NCBI GenBank assembly: GCA_017437065.1
Contig: JAFSBX010000071.1
Location: 1 to 64,000, forward strand
Source of the DNA: Lachnospiraceae bacterium
GTDB taxonomy: Bacteria > Bacillota > Clostridia > Lachnospirales > Lachnospiraceae
Reading direction: 5' to 3'
DNA: 64,000 bases
Shown here: piece by piece, positions 11,718 to 20,152 of the stretch
How positions within the stretch are numbered: position 1 is the stretch's first letter
Layout of the letters: each line of letters begins with the position of its first letter
Position numbers and translations under genes: made by a program
Notes under the pieces: model-generated
Told to the model about the DNA's origin: nothing
Database searches by the model: none
Seen by the model: the letters and a program-made list of their open reading frames with translations, nothing else

Positions 11718-13111
11718 TTCACGCCCTCACGGGTATCTTCTAAAATGATGCCCTTGTTTAACAATTCATCACGGATTTCATCTGCTCGCTTGAAATCCTT
11801 GTTTTTACGTGCATTCTGTCTTTCTTCTATCAATTTTTCAATATCAGAATCTAAGATTTCTTCTTCTTTTTCTACAATCAGTCCGCAAATATCGGAAAGC
11901 ATCTTTATTTCATCTAAAAGTGCCTTTAAGAATTCCTTGGATTTGCCGGCATCTGCATTCTGGTTTGCAAATTTTACAAGTTCAAAGATAGCTGCAATAG
12001 CATCCGCTGTATTAAAGTCATCATCCATTGCTTCATCAAACTTAAGGATATAACCTTCCGCTTCTTTTACCAATGCTTTTTCGTCTTCTGTCATTTCCGT
12101 AACAGCAGTATTTTCCATCAGATATTTCAAATTGCTGACACTTGTTAATATACGGTCATAGCCGTTTTTTGCTGCTGCCATAAGCTCTGCGCTAAAATTC
12201 AACGGACTTCTGTAATGAGCGGAAAGCATGAAGAATCTGACTACCTGCAAATCATATTTTTCACTGATTTCTCTTACTGTAAAGAAGTTTCCGGCAGATT
12301 TTGACATCTTTTTATTATCAATATTCAAGAATGCATTGTGCATCCAGTATTTTGCAAAAGTTTTTCCGTTTGCTGCTTCTGACTGGGCAATTTCATTTTC
12401 ATGATGTGGGAATACTAAGTCCTCCCCACCTGCATGAATATCAATTTCTTCTCCCAGATATTTTTTACTCATTACAGAACATTCGATATGCCATCCCGGA
12501 CGGCCGTTGCACCATGGTGATTCCCAATAAGGCTCTCCTTCTTTTTTGGGTTTCCAGAGTACGAAATCAAGTGGGTCTTCTTTCTGGTCTTCTCCGGAAA
12601 CTAACAGAGAACGGTTTCCTCCCTGTAAATCATCAATGTTTTTGTGAGACAGCTTTCCGTATCCTTTAAAACTTCTGGTTTTGAAATATACGGTTCCGTC
12701 TGCACCTACATAAGCGTGACCTTTCTCAATTAACGTATTTATCATATCCAGCATACCGCCAATCTCTTCCGTTGCTTTCGGATGAGTCGTTGCAGGACGC
12801 ACATTTAAATCCGCCATGTCCTTTTTACATTCTGCAATGTATCTTTCAGAAATTACGGAAGAATCAACACCTTCTTCCACCGCTTTTTTAATAATTTTGT
12901 CATCTACATCCGTAAAATTGGAAACATAATTTACTTCGAATCCTTTATGTTCCATATAACGTCTTACCGTATCAAATACAATCATCGGTCTTGCATTACC
13001 GATATGAATGTAGTTATACACCGTTGGTCCACATACATACATTCTTACCTTTCCCGGTTCAATTGGTACAAATTCTTCTTTTTGTTTTGATAATGTATTA
13101 TAGATTTTCAT
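11702..13111 (-). CDS. cysS: Cysteinyl-tRNA synthetase
   Basis: The 469-residue class I synthetase shows YVCGPTVYNYIHIGNARPMIVFDTV (zinc cysteine and HIGN motif) near the start and KKMSKSAGNFFTV (KMSKS loop) in the middle. WHIECSVMSKKYLGEEIDIHAGGEDLVFPHHENEIAQSE carries the remaining zinc ligands. The length is normal. It follows cysE by about 55 bases in the same transcript, behind the T-box leader, so both Cys-related genes would be induced by uncharged tRNA-Cys. Confidence 0.95.
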   Translation of the reverse strand: MKIYNTLSKQKEEFVPIEPGKVRMYVCGPTVYNYIHIGNARPMIVFDTVRRYMEHKGFEVNYVSNFTDVDDKIIKKAVEEGVDSSVISERYIAECKKDMADLNVRPATTHPKATEEIGGMLDMINTLIEKGHAYVGADGTVYFKTRSFKGYGKLSHKNIDDLQGGNRSLLVSGEDQKEDPLDFVLWKPKKEGEPYWESPWCNGRPGWHIECSVMSKKYLGEEIDIHAGGEDLVFPHHENEIAQSEAANGKTFAKYWMHNAFLNIDNKKMSKSAGNFFTVREISEKYDLQVVRFFMLSAHYRSPLNFSAELMAAAKNGYDRILTSVSNLKYLMENTAVTEMTEDEKALVKEAEGYILKFDEAMDDDFNTADAIAAIFELVKFANQNADAGKSKEFLKALLDEIKMLSDICGLIVEKEEEILDSDIEKLIEERQNARKNKDFKRADEIRDELLNKGIILEDTREGVKWKRA

Positions 13112-13167
13112 AACACTTTTTCCTTTCTTTCTATCGTTTATACTGTTCAGTTTTTATCTTCTTTCTG

Positions 13168-13854
13168 TTATATTTTGTCAACCTGCTTCTCTTTCCTTTG
13201 CAACAGTCTCACAGCTTCTTCCAACTCCAATACACGATTGGTCAATTCACTGTTCTCCCTTTGTAAACAAGCAATATCTTCTTTTACCGGATCCGGTAAA
13301 TCCACCTGACACATATCCTCTCTCGGAAGAGACTTATTATTTCTTTTCACTACTCTGCCCGGCACGCCGACTACCGTGGAATTCGGAGGTACTGCCTCTA
13401 ACACCACACTTCCGGCTCCAATCTTGGAATTTGCACCTATTGTAAAGGAACCTAAAACTTTTGCACCGGCACTAATCATTACATTATCTTCAATGGTCGG
13501 ATGCCTCTTCCCATGCTCTTTTCCTGTTCCTCCAAGTGTCACCCCCTGATACAATGTCACATTGTTACCAATAATAGCAGTTTCTCCTATAATAACTCCA
13601 TTTCCATGGTCAATAAAAAGTCCTTTTCCTATCTGTGCACCCGGATGAATTTCTATTCCCGTTTTTCTTACTCCTCTTTGGGATACCCATCTTGCTAAAA
13701 AGTAGTGTCCCTTTAAATATAATTTATGGGCAACTCTGTAATGCATCATTACCTTAAAACTTGGATACAAAAATACTTCAAGTGAGGAATGAATCGCCGG
13801 ATCTCTTTCGCGTATAATATCAATTTCTTCTTTGACATTTTTAATAAATCCCAT
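13168..13854 (-). CDS. cysE: Serine O-acetyltransferase
   Basis: The protein (228 residues) makes O-acetylserine, the first step of cysteine synthesis. The N-terminal helical part (ERDPAIHSSLEVFLYPSFKVMMHYRVAHKLYLKG) leads to a left-handed beta helix of hexapeptide repeats (IHPGAQIGKGLFIDHGNGVIIGETAIIGNNVTLYQGVTLGGTGKEHGKRHPTIEDNVMISAGAKVLG...). The His of DHGNGVVIG type and the final HP pair are present. A coiled, charged tail (QRENSELTNRVLELEEAVRLLQRKEKQ) extends past the usual end. GGAGGAAAG precedes the start. It is the first gene behind the T-box. Confidence 0.93.
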   Translation of the reverse strand: MGFIKNVKEEIDIIRERDPAIHSSLEVFLYPSFKVMMHYRVAHKLYLKGHYFLARWVSQRGVRKTGIEIHPGAQIGKGLFIDHGNGVIIGETAIIGNNVTLYQGVTLGGTGKEHGKRHPTIEDNVMISAGAKVLGSFTIGANSKIGAGSVVLEAVPPNSTVVGVPGRVVKRNNKSLPREDMCQVDLPDPVKEDIACLQRENSELTNRVLELEEAVRLLQRKEKQVDKI

Positions 13855-13902
13855 ACTTTCCTCCTAACTATTCTCTGATTACATAAGCAAACTCGTTGGG
13901 CT

Positions 13903-14176
13903 AAAAAAAGCGGATAATCCCTCTCCTTTAGAGACGAAATTATCCGCGGTTCCACTCTATTAAAAGACTACTGTCTTTCCCTCAAAATCAGGTAACGGAT
14001 GATACCGGACCGATATACTTATCCATCATTATATCTAATGACATGTGTTCCTCCGGTCAGCTCACGAATGCACTTCTGCTTTCTTTCAATCAAGACTGCT
14101 TTCAGCCGGTGACAGTCCCTCTCTTTTATCTTCCAAAAGCTTACTCTTTTCGTTCATAGCCTTTTTATATTCTACT
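13903..14176 (-). ncRNA. T-box leader of cysE-cysS, probably sensing tRNA-Cys
   Basis: On the minus strand GTGGAACCGCGG (about 13944-13955) is the T-box motif that pairs with the acceptor end of uncharged tRNA. GCGGATAATT and its partner at 13910-13921 form the terminator with a seven-T tail, and the T-box bases lie in the alternative antiterminator. Stem I is seen upstream, with GTGAGCTGACCGGAGG following the candidate specifier TGC (Cys) at 14070-14072. The cysteine genes downstream agree with this choice. Confidence 0.85.
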
Positions 14177-14182
14177 TCCTTT

Positions 14183-14211
14183 ATACTATGCAAGAAAAAC
14201 TGATTTGTCAA
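14183..14211 (-). promoter_or_regulatory. Promoter of the T-box/cysE transcript
   Basis: Minus-strand TTGACA (14206-14211) and TAGTAT (14183-14188) are 17 bp apart, right behind the stop of the upstream histidine kinase gene. Confidence 0.75.
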
Positions 14212-14221
14212 GAAATATATT

Positions 14222-16618
14222 TTACTCATTGACGGATTCATTCCCTTGCACAAGCGCTTCCGGCAAATATTGGTAAATTAATGCCTCCAGTTTATCTGCC
14301 TGAATCGGCTTTGAAAAATAATCATTAAATCCATATTCTAAATACATTTCCCGGCAACCGGCAACTGCATTTGCTGTTAAAACTATGACAACCGCATTAC
14401 AATTCGGATTAGAAGCATCTGCTCTTAGTATATGTAAAGTTTCCACACCATCTAATTCCGGCATCATATGATCCATGAGAATAATATCATATTTCTTTTG
14501 TTTGGTAAGTTCTATGCATTCCTCGCCACCCGCTGCAAGATCCACCTTCATTTTTGTACGTTTTAACAAATTTTTCATTACAGTTCGATTTACCGAATTA
14601 TCATCTACAATCAATATTTCTGCTTCCGGCGCTGTGAAGACGTTTACAGATACCTGATTCTTTTTTCTGTAATCGCGCAGTGCTTCCTCAAAATTACCAA
14701 TCGGCTGTCTATCCATTACTTTCTGCGGTATGGAGACAGTGAATACAGAACCTTTTCCATACTCACTTTCCACAGTGATATCTCCCTGCATCAAATTTGC
14801 AAGCTGTTTGGCAATGTTAAGTCCCAACCCCGTACCTTCAATATTACGATTTTTATCTATTTCTAATCGTTTGAAACTACTGAACAATTTTGACAAATCT
14901 TCCTCTTTAATCCCAATACCTGTATCTATAATAGAAAAACAGAGTACTACATTGTCCTTATCCATCCATTTTGAAAATACCTTTAAAGTTACGCTTCCTT
15001 CCTTCGTATATTTCACTGCATTGGAAAGCAAATTCGTAACAATCTGCTTGATGCGTAATTCATCCCCAAAAAACTGTGACGGAACATCAGAATCAATCTC
15101 CATTTTCGTTGATATCGGTTTTCCGGTGGCTCTGGCATTCAAAAGCAACATTTCATCATGAAGTAACGGTACAAGCTGATATGTTGCTTCTACTAATTCT
15201 AGCTGCCCTGCTTCAATCTTTGAAAAATCCAATATATCATTTACCAGGCCAAGCAACATATTACTTGCACTTTGAATATTATTTGCATACTCTTTCACAG
15301 CTTCACTTTCATTCTCTCGCAAAACCATCTCATTCATACCTATAATCGCATTAATAGGCGTACGAATTTCATGAGACATATTTGCCAGAAATTTTGCCTG
15401 TGCTTCTCTTGCCATAATCGCCTGTTGTTTTTTCTGCTCATTTTGCATCAAATCCTGTCCGGTTTTGATAATTGCCATAATAAGTAAGAACAACATACCA
15501 AACGCTACCATTGTTCCAATCGAAAGTCCGGATCTGATGTAATAAAGAAAAATCTCCACTACAGCTGACAATAACAGACCTAATACTCCGATGCCTACGA
15601 ATACATACTCTGAAATCCGTTTTTTAAAAGCATCAATACAAATTGTTACAATAATAACGATAATTGCCAATGTAAGTCCTATATGAACGAACAAAAGCTG
15701 TTGCACGAATTGTACAATATCAAATATTTGCAATATAGTCCCGACAAAAAGTAAGATTGCAGAGTAAGCGATTGGAGTAATAAATAGGTTTTTATAATAA
15801 CCTTTTTGAATCTCATTTATATATATAATCAACGGAAAAGGTATCATCATCAGGCTCCAATAAGGGTAATTTGATAATAACGATACATTTCCAAATAAAA
15901 GCTGCCTGAACTCTGTCTCTGATAACATCCAGAAAGCACAGAAAAAGAGCGCCCATGCCAAATGTATTAACTCCAGACTCTTCTTATATACAAATTTAAG
16001 TATGACACATACAATAATACAAAACAAACATAACACTAACAAAAATATGGAAATAACTGTTCTTGCTCCGGAATCTTTTATCAGGTGTATCCATATGCTC
16101 GCCCGATCTCCAATATAAATTTTCTCCATATTTCCGGCATATTTTGAATTACTCGAAAATTGATACGTTAATTCTTTTCCGCCATCTTCTTCATATAAAT
16201 TCACAAAAACATAACGTGGCGCACTGTTAGTTCCGAACAGCCTGGTTTCTTCTGTACAATAGCTTTGTCGTAGCTGACCATCAATATATATTTTTACATC
16301 CTGCCAAATTGGTCGAAAACATATAACTTCTCCATTATAGGTCTCCTCCGGCAATATTGTTGTTAACGTTACGACTTCTCCATGTGCTGCCGATATTTTT
16401 CCTGGGACTTTCACCGGTATTTCACTACCGTTTTCCAATATCTGCTGCCATTTTGAATCAAATATCCGGCACTCTGCATCGTAAGAATCTCGTTCATCCG
16501 GTAAAACGCATTCTCCAATAACTAAAAATAAAAACATTACTACTGTTGCACCGGAAAAAAATTTTTTTCCTAACTTTATGCATGTTTCAAATAAATTTCT
16601 CTTGTCTTTCGTATTCAT
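14222..16618 (-). CDS. Hybrid sensor histidine kinase with C-terminal receiver
   Basis: The 798-residue protein starts with a membrane anchor (about 20-40), then an outside domain of about 170 residues ending in YIGDRASIWIHLIKDSG. Seven or so membrane helices follow (about 190-390), as in 7TM-DISM-type sensors. Then come HisKA (FLANMSHEIRTPINAIIGMNEM), the ATPase domain (NLLSNAVKYT; DTGIGIKEEDLSKLF; GTGLGLNIAKQLA) and a receiver (ILIVDDNSVNR; YDIILMDHMMPELDG; VIVLTANA). The ATG at 16618 with GGGAGTG upstream is used; the longer frame runs into ispF. No separate regulator lies nearby, so the output path is unknown. Confidence 0.88.
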   Translation of the reverse strand: MNTKDKRNLFETCIKLGKKFFSGATVVMFLFLVIGECVLPDERDSYDAECRIFDSKWQQILENGSEIPVKVPGKISAAHGEVVTLTTILPEETYNGEVICFRPIWQDVKIYIDGQLRQSYCTEETRLFGTNSAPRYVFVNLYEEDGGKELTYQFSSNSKYAGNMEKIYIGDRASIWIHLIKDSGARTVISIFLLVLCLFCIIVCVILKFVYKKSLELIHLAWALFFCAFWMLSETEFRQLLFGNVSLLSNYPYWSLMMIPFPLIIYINEIQKGYYKNLFITPIAYSAILLFVGTILQIFDIVQFVQQLLFVHIGLTLAIIVIIVTICIDAFKKRISEYVFVGIGVLGLLLSAVVEIFLYYIRSGLSIGTMVAFGMLFLLIMAIIKTGQDLMQNEQKKQQAIMAREAQAKFLANMSHEIRTPINAIIGMNEMVLRENESEAVKEYANNIQSASNMLLGLVNDILDFSKIEAGQLELVEATYQLVPLLHDEMLLLNARATGKPISTKMEIDSDVPSQFFGDELRIKQIVTNLLSNAVKYTKEGSVTLKVFSKWMDKDNVVLCFSIIDTGIGIKEEDLSKLFSSFKRLEIDKNRNIEGTGLGLNIAKQLANLMQGDITVESEYGKGSVFTVSIPQKVMDRQPIGNFEEALRDYRKKNQVSVNVFTAPEAEILIVDDNSVNRTVMKNLLKRTKMKVDLAAGGEECIELTKQKKYDIILMDHMMPELDGVETLHILRADASNPNCNAVVIVLTANAVAGCREMYLEYGFNDYFSKPIQADKLEALIYQYLPEALVQGNESVNE

Positions 16619-16634
16619 ACGGAAACACTCCCTA

Positions 16635-17180
16635 CTATTTTCCTGCCATACATCCCGGGCATCCTGCACAACCTTTCTCTTTTGCAACATCTGCATCATA
16701 CAAATTAATCGGGCTTGTCAGCATACAAATTGCCTGTGAAGAAATTCCTTCTCCTGTTCCGGTAAATCCCAGCCCTTCCTCTGTTGTGGCCTTTACATTG
16801 ACCTGTGCGACATCAATACCAAGTGCTTTTGCAATATTTTCCCTCATTGCATCGATATGCGGACGCATTTTCGGTGCCTGCGCAATAATCGTTGCATCAA
16901 TATTTTCAATTAAAAAGCAGTTTTCTTCCAAAAGTATACCTACATGCTCCAGCAATTTCATAGATGAAATTCCTTTATACCTTTCATCCGTATCCGGAAA
17001 ATGTTTGCCAATATCACCAAGCGCAGCAGCACCCAGTAACGCATCCATAACAGCATGTAAAAGCACGTCTGCATCCGAGTGTCCCAATAGTCCTTTTTCA
17101 TAAGGTATTTCAACTCCACCGATAATCATTTTTCTGTTTTCTGCTAATTTGTGAACATCATATCCCATTCCTATTCTCAT
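16635..17180 (-). CDS. ispF: 2-C-methyl-D-erythritol 2,4-cyclodiphosphate synthase, with Cys-rich tail
   Basis: This enzyme of the MEP isoprenoid pathway is recognised by [12 protein letters not shown] (metal ligands D and H), [36 protein letters not shown] and [25 protein letters not shown]. The start is the ATG at 17180; the TTG four codons earlier lies against the ribosome site. After the normal end near residue 157 it carries an extra 25 residues ending [14 protein letters not shown], with three Cys in six residues. I know no role for this tail; it could bind metal. The histidine kinase gene follows 16 bases later. Confidence 0.92.
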   Translation of the reverse strand: MRIGMGYDVHKLAENRKMIIGGVEIPYEKGLLGHSDADVLLHAVMDALLGAAALGDIGKHFPDTDERYKGISSMKLLEHVGILLEENCFLIENIDATIIAQAPKMRPHIDAMRENIAKALGIDVAQVNVKATTEEGLGFTGTGEGISSQAICMLTSPINLYDADVAKEKGCAGCPGCMAGK

Positions 17181-17409
17181 GTTTCGTTCCAACCTTTCAG
17201 CTATATTTTCGTCTATTTTTTTTATTTTATCATAATACAGTTTAGTATAACAGATTGTGTGTTTATTTTGTATATTATTAAAGAACGAAATCTATCATTA
17301 ATACCAAAAAAATCACATTTTGAAATTTCAGTAAGCTAAAAAGAATATTAAGAATATTGAAATGAATATGATATACATAAATATAATTTCTTTTTCATAT
17401 AGTAAAATT

Positions 17410-17931
17410 ATGAATATATTAAAACATTATACTATCAAAGGAATCATTTTTGTCTTAATCACCGGTACAATTTCACATTTTATTTACGAATGGTCAGGGA
17501 ATAATTCTGTTCTGGGATTATTCTTTCCAATTAACGAATCAATATGGGAACATATGAAATTATGCTTTTTTCCCATACTGCTCTACTCATTTTATATGAA
17601 TAACAAACTGAAAACTGAGTACCCCTGTGTCACTTCATCATTACTCTTCGGGGTTCTGTTCGGCACTCTTTTAATACCGGTTATTTACTACACTTATTCA
17701 GGTATTCTTGGTTACCACAACATGGTATTGGATATCGCTACTTTTATCGTAAGTGTGCTCTTAGCATTTTTAGTAATTTACAGATTAACTTTATCATGTT
17801 CTGTGACAGCTTATCAGGAACAGTTGAAACTACTCGTCATATTTTTTGCAGTATGCTTTTTTGTCTTCACTTTCTATCCGCCTAATATTGGTATTTTTAT
17901 TGATATGAGTATACTTCTTCCGACAAAAAAA
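17410..17931 (+). CDS. DUF6512-like membrane protein, 3' end uncertain
   Basis: The sequence matches the small polytopic family with FVLITGTISHFIYEWSGNNSVLGLFFPINESIWEHMKLCFFPILL and IPVIYYTYSGILGYHNMVLDIATF; five or six membrane helices are visible. The family function is unknown. The ATG at 17410 opens on the conserved part, but no good ribosome site is seen. The conserved part ends near FTFYPPNIGIFID. The frame then passes through a run of ten A, the tRNA terminator and into the tRNA-Met gene (to 18018), which cannot be native coding. The end given here is only where the recognisable part stops; the gene is probably truncated. Confidence 0.55.
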
Positions 17932-17966
17932 AAACGGAGACGCTATATTCAACAGCATCTCCGAAC
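17928..17966 (-). terminator. Terminator of the tRNA-Val/tRNA-Met operon
   Basis: CGGAGATGC and GCGTCTCCG (minus strand) form a stem, with one mismatch each side of the base, followed by a run of ten T. Confidence 0.8.
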
Positions 17967-17977
17967 CTTTTATTTAG

Positions 17978-18051
17978 TAGCGAGAGGGGGATTCGAACCC
18001 TCGACACCACGGGTATGAACCGTGTGCTCTAGCCAACTGAGCTATCTCGCC
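17978..18051 (-). tRNA. tRNA-Met(CAU)
   Basis: Acceptor GGCGAGA/TCTCGCT, D arm TAGCTCAGTTGGCTAGAGC, anticodon stem CACGG/CCGTG with loop TTCATAC (anticodon CAT), and T arm GAGGG-TTCGAAT-CCCCC. CAT could also be the tRNA-Ile precursor read with lysidine, but the body looks like elongator Met. It follows tRNA-Val in one transcript. Confidence 0.85.
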
Positions 18052-18081
18052 ATGGTTTATTATTTACTTCTTTCGAAGTAA

Positions 18082-18154
18082 TGGGACCTACAGGGCTCGA
18101 ACCTGTGACCCTCTGCTTGTAAGGCAGATGCTCTCCCAGCTGAGCTAAGATCCC
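18082..18154 (-). tRNA. tRNA-Val(UAC)
   Basis: Acceptor GGGATCT/AGGTCCC, D arm TAGCTCAGCTGGGAGAGC, anticodon stem TCTGC/GCAGA with loop CTTACAA (anticodon TAC), and T arm ACAGG-TTCGAGC-CCTGT. Confidence 0.92.
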
Positions 18155-18200
18155 ATAGCTTGTTTGTCGTTTGTTTCGTATGTCTCAACCCGACTTCGTT

Positions 18201-18230
18201 AGTATACTATTAATATATATGTTTTGTCAA
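18201..18230 (-). promoter_or_regulatory. Promoter of the tRNA-Val/tRNA-Met operon
   Basis: Minus-strand TTGACA (18225-18230) and TATACT (18201-18206) are separated by 18 bp. Confidence 0.75.
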
Positions 18231-18306
18231 CACCTTTTTCAAATTTTTTTTTAAAAATTTTATTTTTTTTGCAAATAAGTGTTTTATCCCCATTTTATCG
18301 GGCTTT

Positions 18307-18338
18307 GAAAGGGGTAAGCATAACCGCTTCCCCTTTCA
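18307..18338 (-). terminator. Terminator of the ABC exporter operon
   Basis: GAAAGGGG-AAGC and GCTT-CCCCTTTC form a long stem around a six-base loop, directly past the stop of the second exporter gene. The T tail on the minus strand is interrupted (CAAAGCCC), so strength is uncertain. Confidence 0.55.
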
Positions 18339-18340
18339 AT

Positions 18341-20152
18341 TTATGTGGCATTTCCTGCAAACTGTGTCATATACAATTCATAATATCTCCCCTTTTGCTT
18401 TAATAGTTCTTCATGATTTCCCTGTTCCACTATTCTTCCCTGATCCATAACTACAATAAAATCCGCATCACGAATCGTAGAAAGTCTGTGCGCAATAATC
18501 AGGCTGGTTCGATTTTTCATCAGATTTACCATGGCATCCTGAATTTTCTTTTCCGTTCGTGTGTCTACACTGGAAGTTGCCTCATCCAAAATCAGAATCT
18601 TTGGCTTTGCCAAAAAAGCCCTTGCAATAGCAAGCAACTGTCTCTGTCCCGCGGAAAGATTATCCCCTGCTCCTGCAAGAATCGTATCATATCCTTTTTT
18701 CAAACGTCGAATCATATTGTGACAGTGGCTCGCTCTTGCCGCTTCTTCCATCTCCTCATCCGTCGCATCTGTTCCGGAATATTTTAAATTATTGCGAACC
18801 GTATCCGCAAACAACACAGTATCCTGCAAAACAATTGCCGTATTTCTTCGAAGCTCTCTACAATCAATTTTCTTTATATTTTTTCCGTCAATCAGTATTT
18901 CCCCACTGTCTACGTCATAAAATCGCATCAATAGATTTACTACCGTTGTTTTTCCACTTCCGGTTGCCCCAACCAGAGCAACCTTATGTCCTGCCTTTAC
19001 CACGAGATTAAAGTCCTGCAAGACTCTTCTTCCTTCCACATAAGAGAAATTTACATTCTTAAACGTAATAACCCCTTGTGCATCTTCCATATCAAGATTC
19101 CCGGACTTATCCTCGCATTCTTCGTCCATAATCGCAAAAACACGCTCTGCACCTGCAATAGCAGTCTGAATCTGCCCATAAATCTGTGCCAGTTCATCAA
19201 TCGGTCTGCCGAACTGCTTTGCATAAACAATAAAGGCAGAAATAATTCCAATGGAGATTACGCCATGTACTGCAAAATAACCGCCAAATGCCGCAATAAT
19301 CACAAATCCCACATTATTTACCAGATTCATTACCGGTCCCATAGAACCTGCCAGTATTTCGGCTACAATTCCTACCTTTGTCAATTCATCCGATGTCCTT
19401 TCAAACTCCTGCAATACTGCCTGCTGTCTGTTATAAGCCGTGACCGTTTTATATCCTGTGATCATCTCCTCTACCGTACCATTCAATTCTCCTAAAAGCA
19501 CCTGACGTTTCCGATAAAATCTTCGCATGGCACCGGACAGAAATTTCGTAGTGACTAATGTTAAAATTACAGTAAAACAGGAAAGCACCGCCAATTGCGG
19601 ACAAAGATATATCATCATTCCAACTGTTCCTATAATTGTCAATATTCCCGAAAACATAGAACTTAGCGACTGTGAAACTGTATTGGAAATATTTTCTACG
19701 TCATTCGTCATACGACTCATAATATCCCCATGAGAATGACTGTCTAAATACCGAATAGGAAGATTTACAATATGCTCAAATAAATCTTCTCTCATTCTTT
19801 TTATGATTTTCTGACTCAGGATAGCACTGAATCTACTCTGTAACAAGGTACCAATACTATGTATTCCATAAATTACAAGCATGCTGATTAAAACTGCCGG
19901 CAATTGCACAAAACTTCCCTCTGCAATGCAGTCAATCGCACTGCTCTGCTGTTTAGGTGCATAAACAGAACATACTACAACCACAAAAACAACACCTAAA
20001 AGTGCTGCCAGCATCGGCCATTCACTTCCAAAATATCGTGCCAGCCGTATTAACGTTTTTTTACCCTCATTTGGCTTTTCTACCGTCTGGTGGTTTCTCG
20101 GTCCACGTGTTCCCGGAACTTTATATTGATTTAAAGAAGGACTAGAAGCCAT
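18341..20152 (-). CDS. ABC exporter half-transporter, catalytic subunit
   Basis: The 603-residue protein has six membrane helices (about 45-330) and an ATPase domain (about 350-595) with Walker A GATGSGKTT, signature LSAGQRQ, Walker B ILILDE with the catalytic Glu, and H loop IIAHRLS. It pairs with the subunit encoded just upstream, whose Walker B Glu and H-loop His are replaced. This is the standard heterodimer design, with one degenerate and one active site. I start at the ATG at 20152, which has GGAGGGG upstream, not at 20167. It overlaps the upstream gene by 11 bases. The substrate could be a drug, lipid or peptide. Confidence 0.9.
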   Translation of the reverse strand: MASSPSLNQYKVPGTRGPRNHQTVEKPNEGKKTLIRLARYFGSEWPMLAALLGVVFVVVVCSVYAPKQQSSAIDCIAEGSFVQLPAVLISMLVIYGIHSIGTLLQSRFSAILSQKIIKRMREDLFEHIVNLPIRYLDSHSHGDIMSRMTNDVENISNTVSQSLSSMFSGILTIIGTVGMMIYLCPQLAVLSCFTVILTLVTTKFLSGAMRRFYRKRQVLLGELNGTVEEMITGYKTVTAYNRQQAVLQEFERTSDELTKVGIVAEILAGSMGPVMNLVNNVGFVIIAAFGGYFAVHGVISIGIISAFIVYAKQFGRPIDELAQIYGQIQTAIAGAERVFAIMDEECEDKSGNLDMEDAQGVITFKNVNFSYVEGRRVLQDFNLVVKAGHKVALVGATGSGKTTVVNLLMRFYDVDSGEILIDGKNIKKIDCRELRRNTAIVLQDTVLFADTVRNNLKYSGTDATDEEMEEAARASHCHNMIRRLKKGYDTILAGAGDNLSAGQRQLLAIARAFLAKPKILILDEATSSVDTRTEKKIQDAMVNLMKNRTSLIIAHRLSTIRDADFIVVMDQGRIVEQGNHEELLKQKGRYYELYMTQFAGNAT

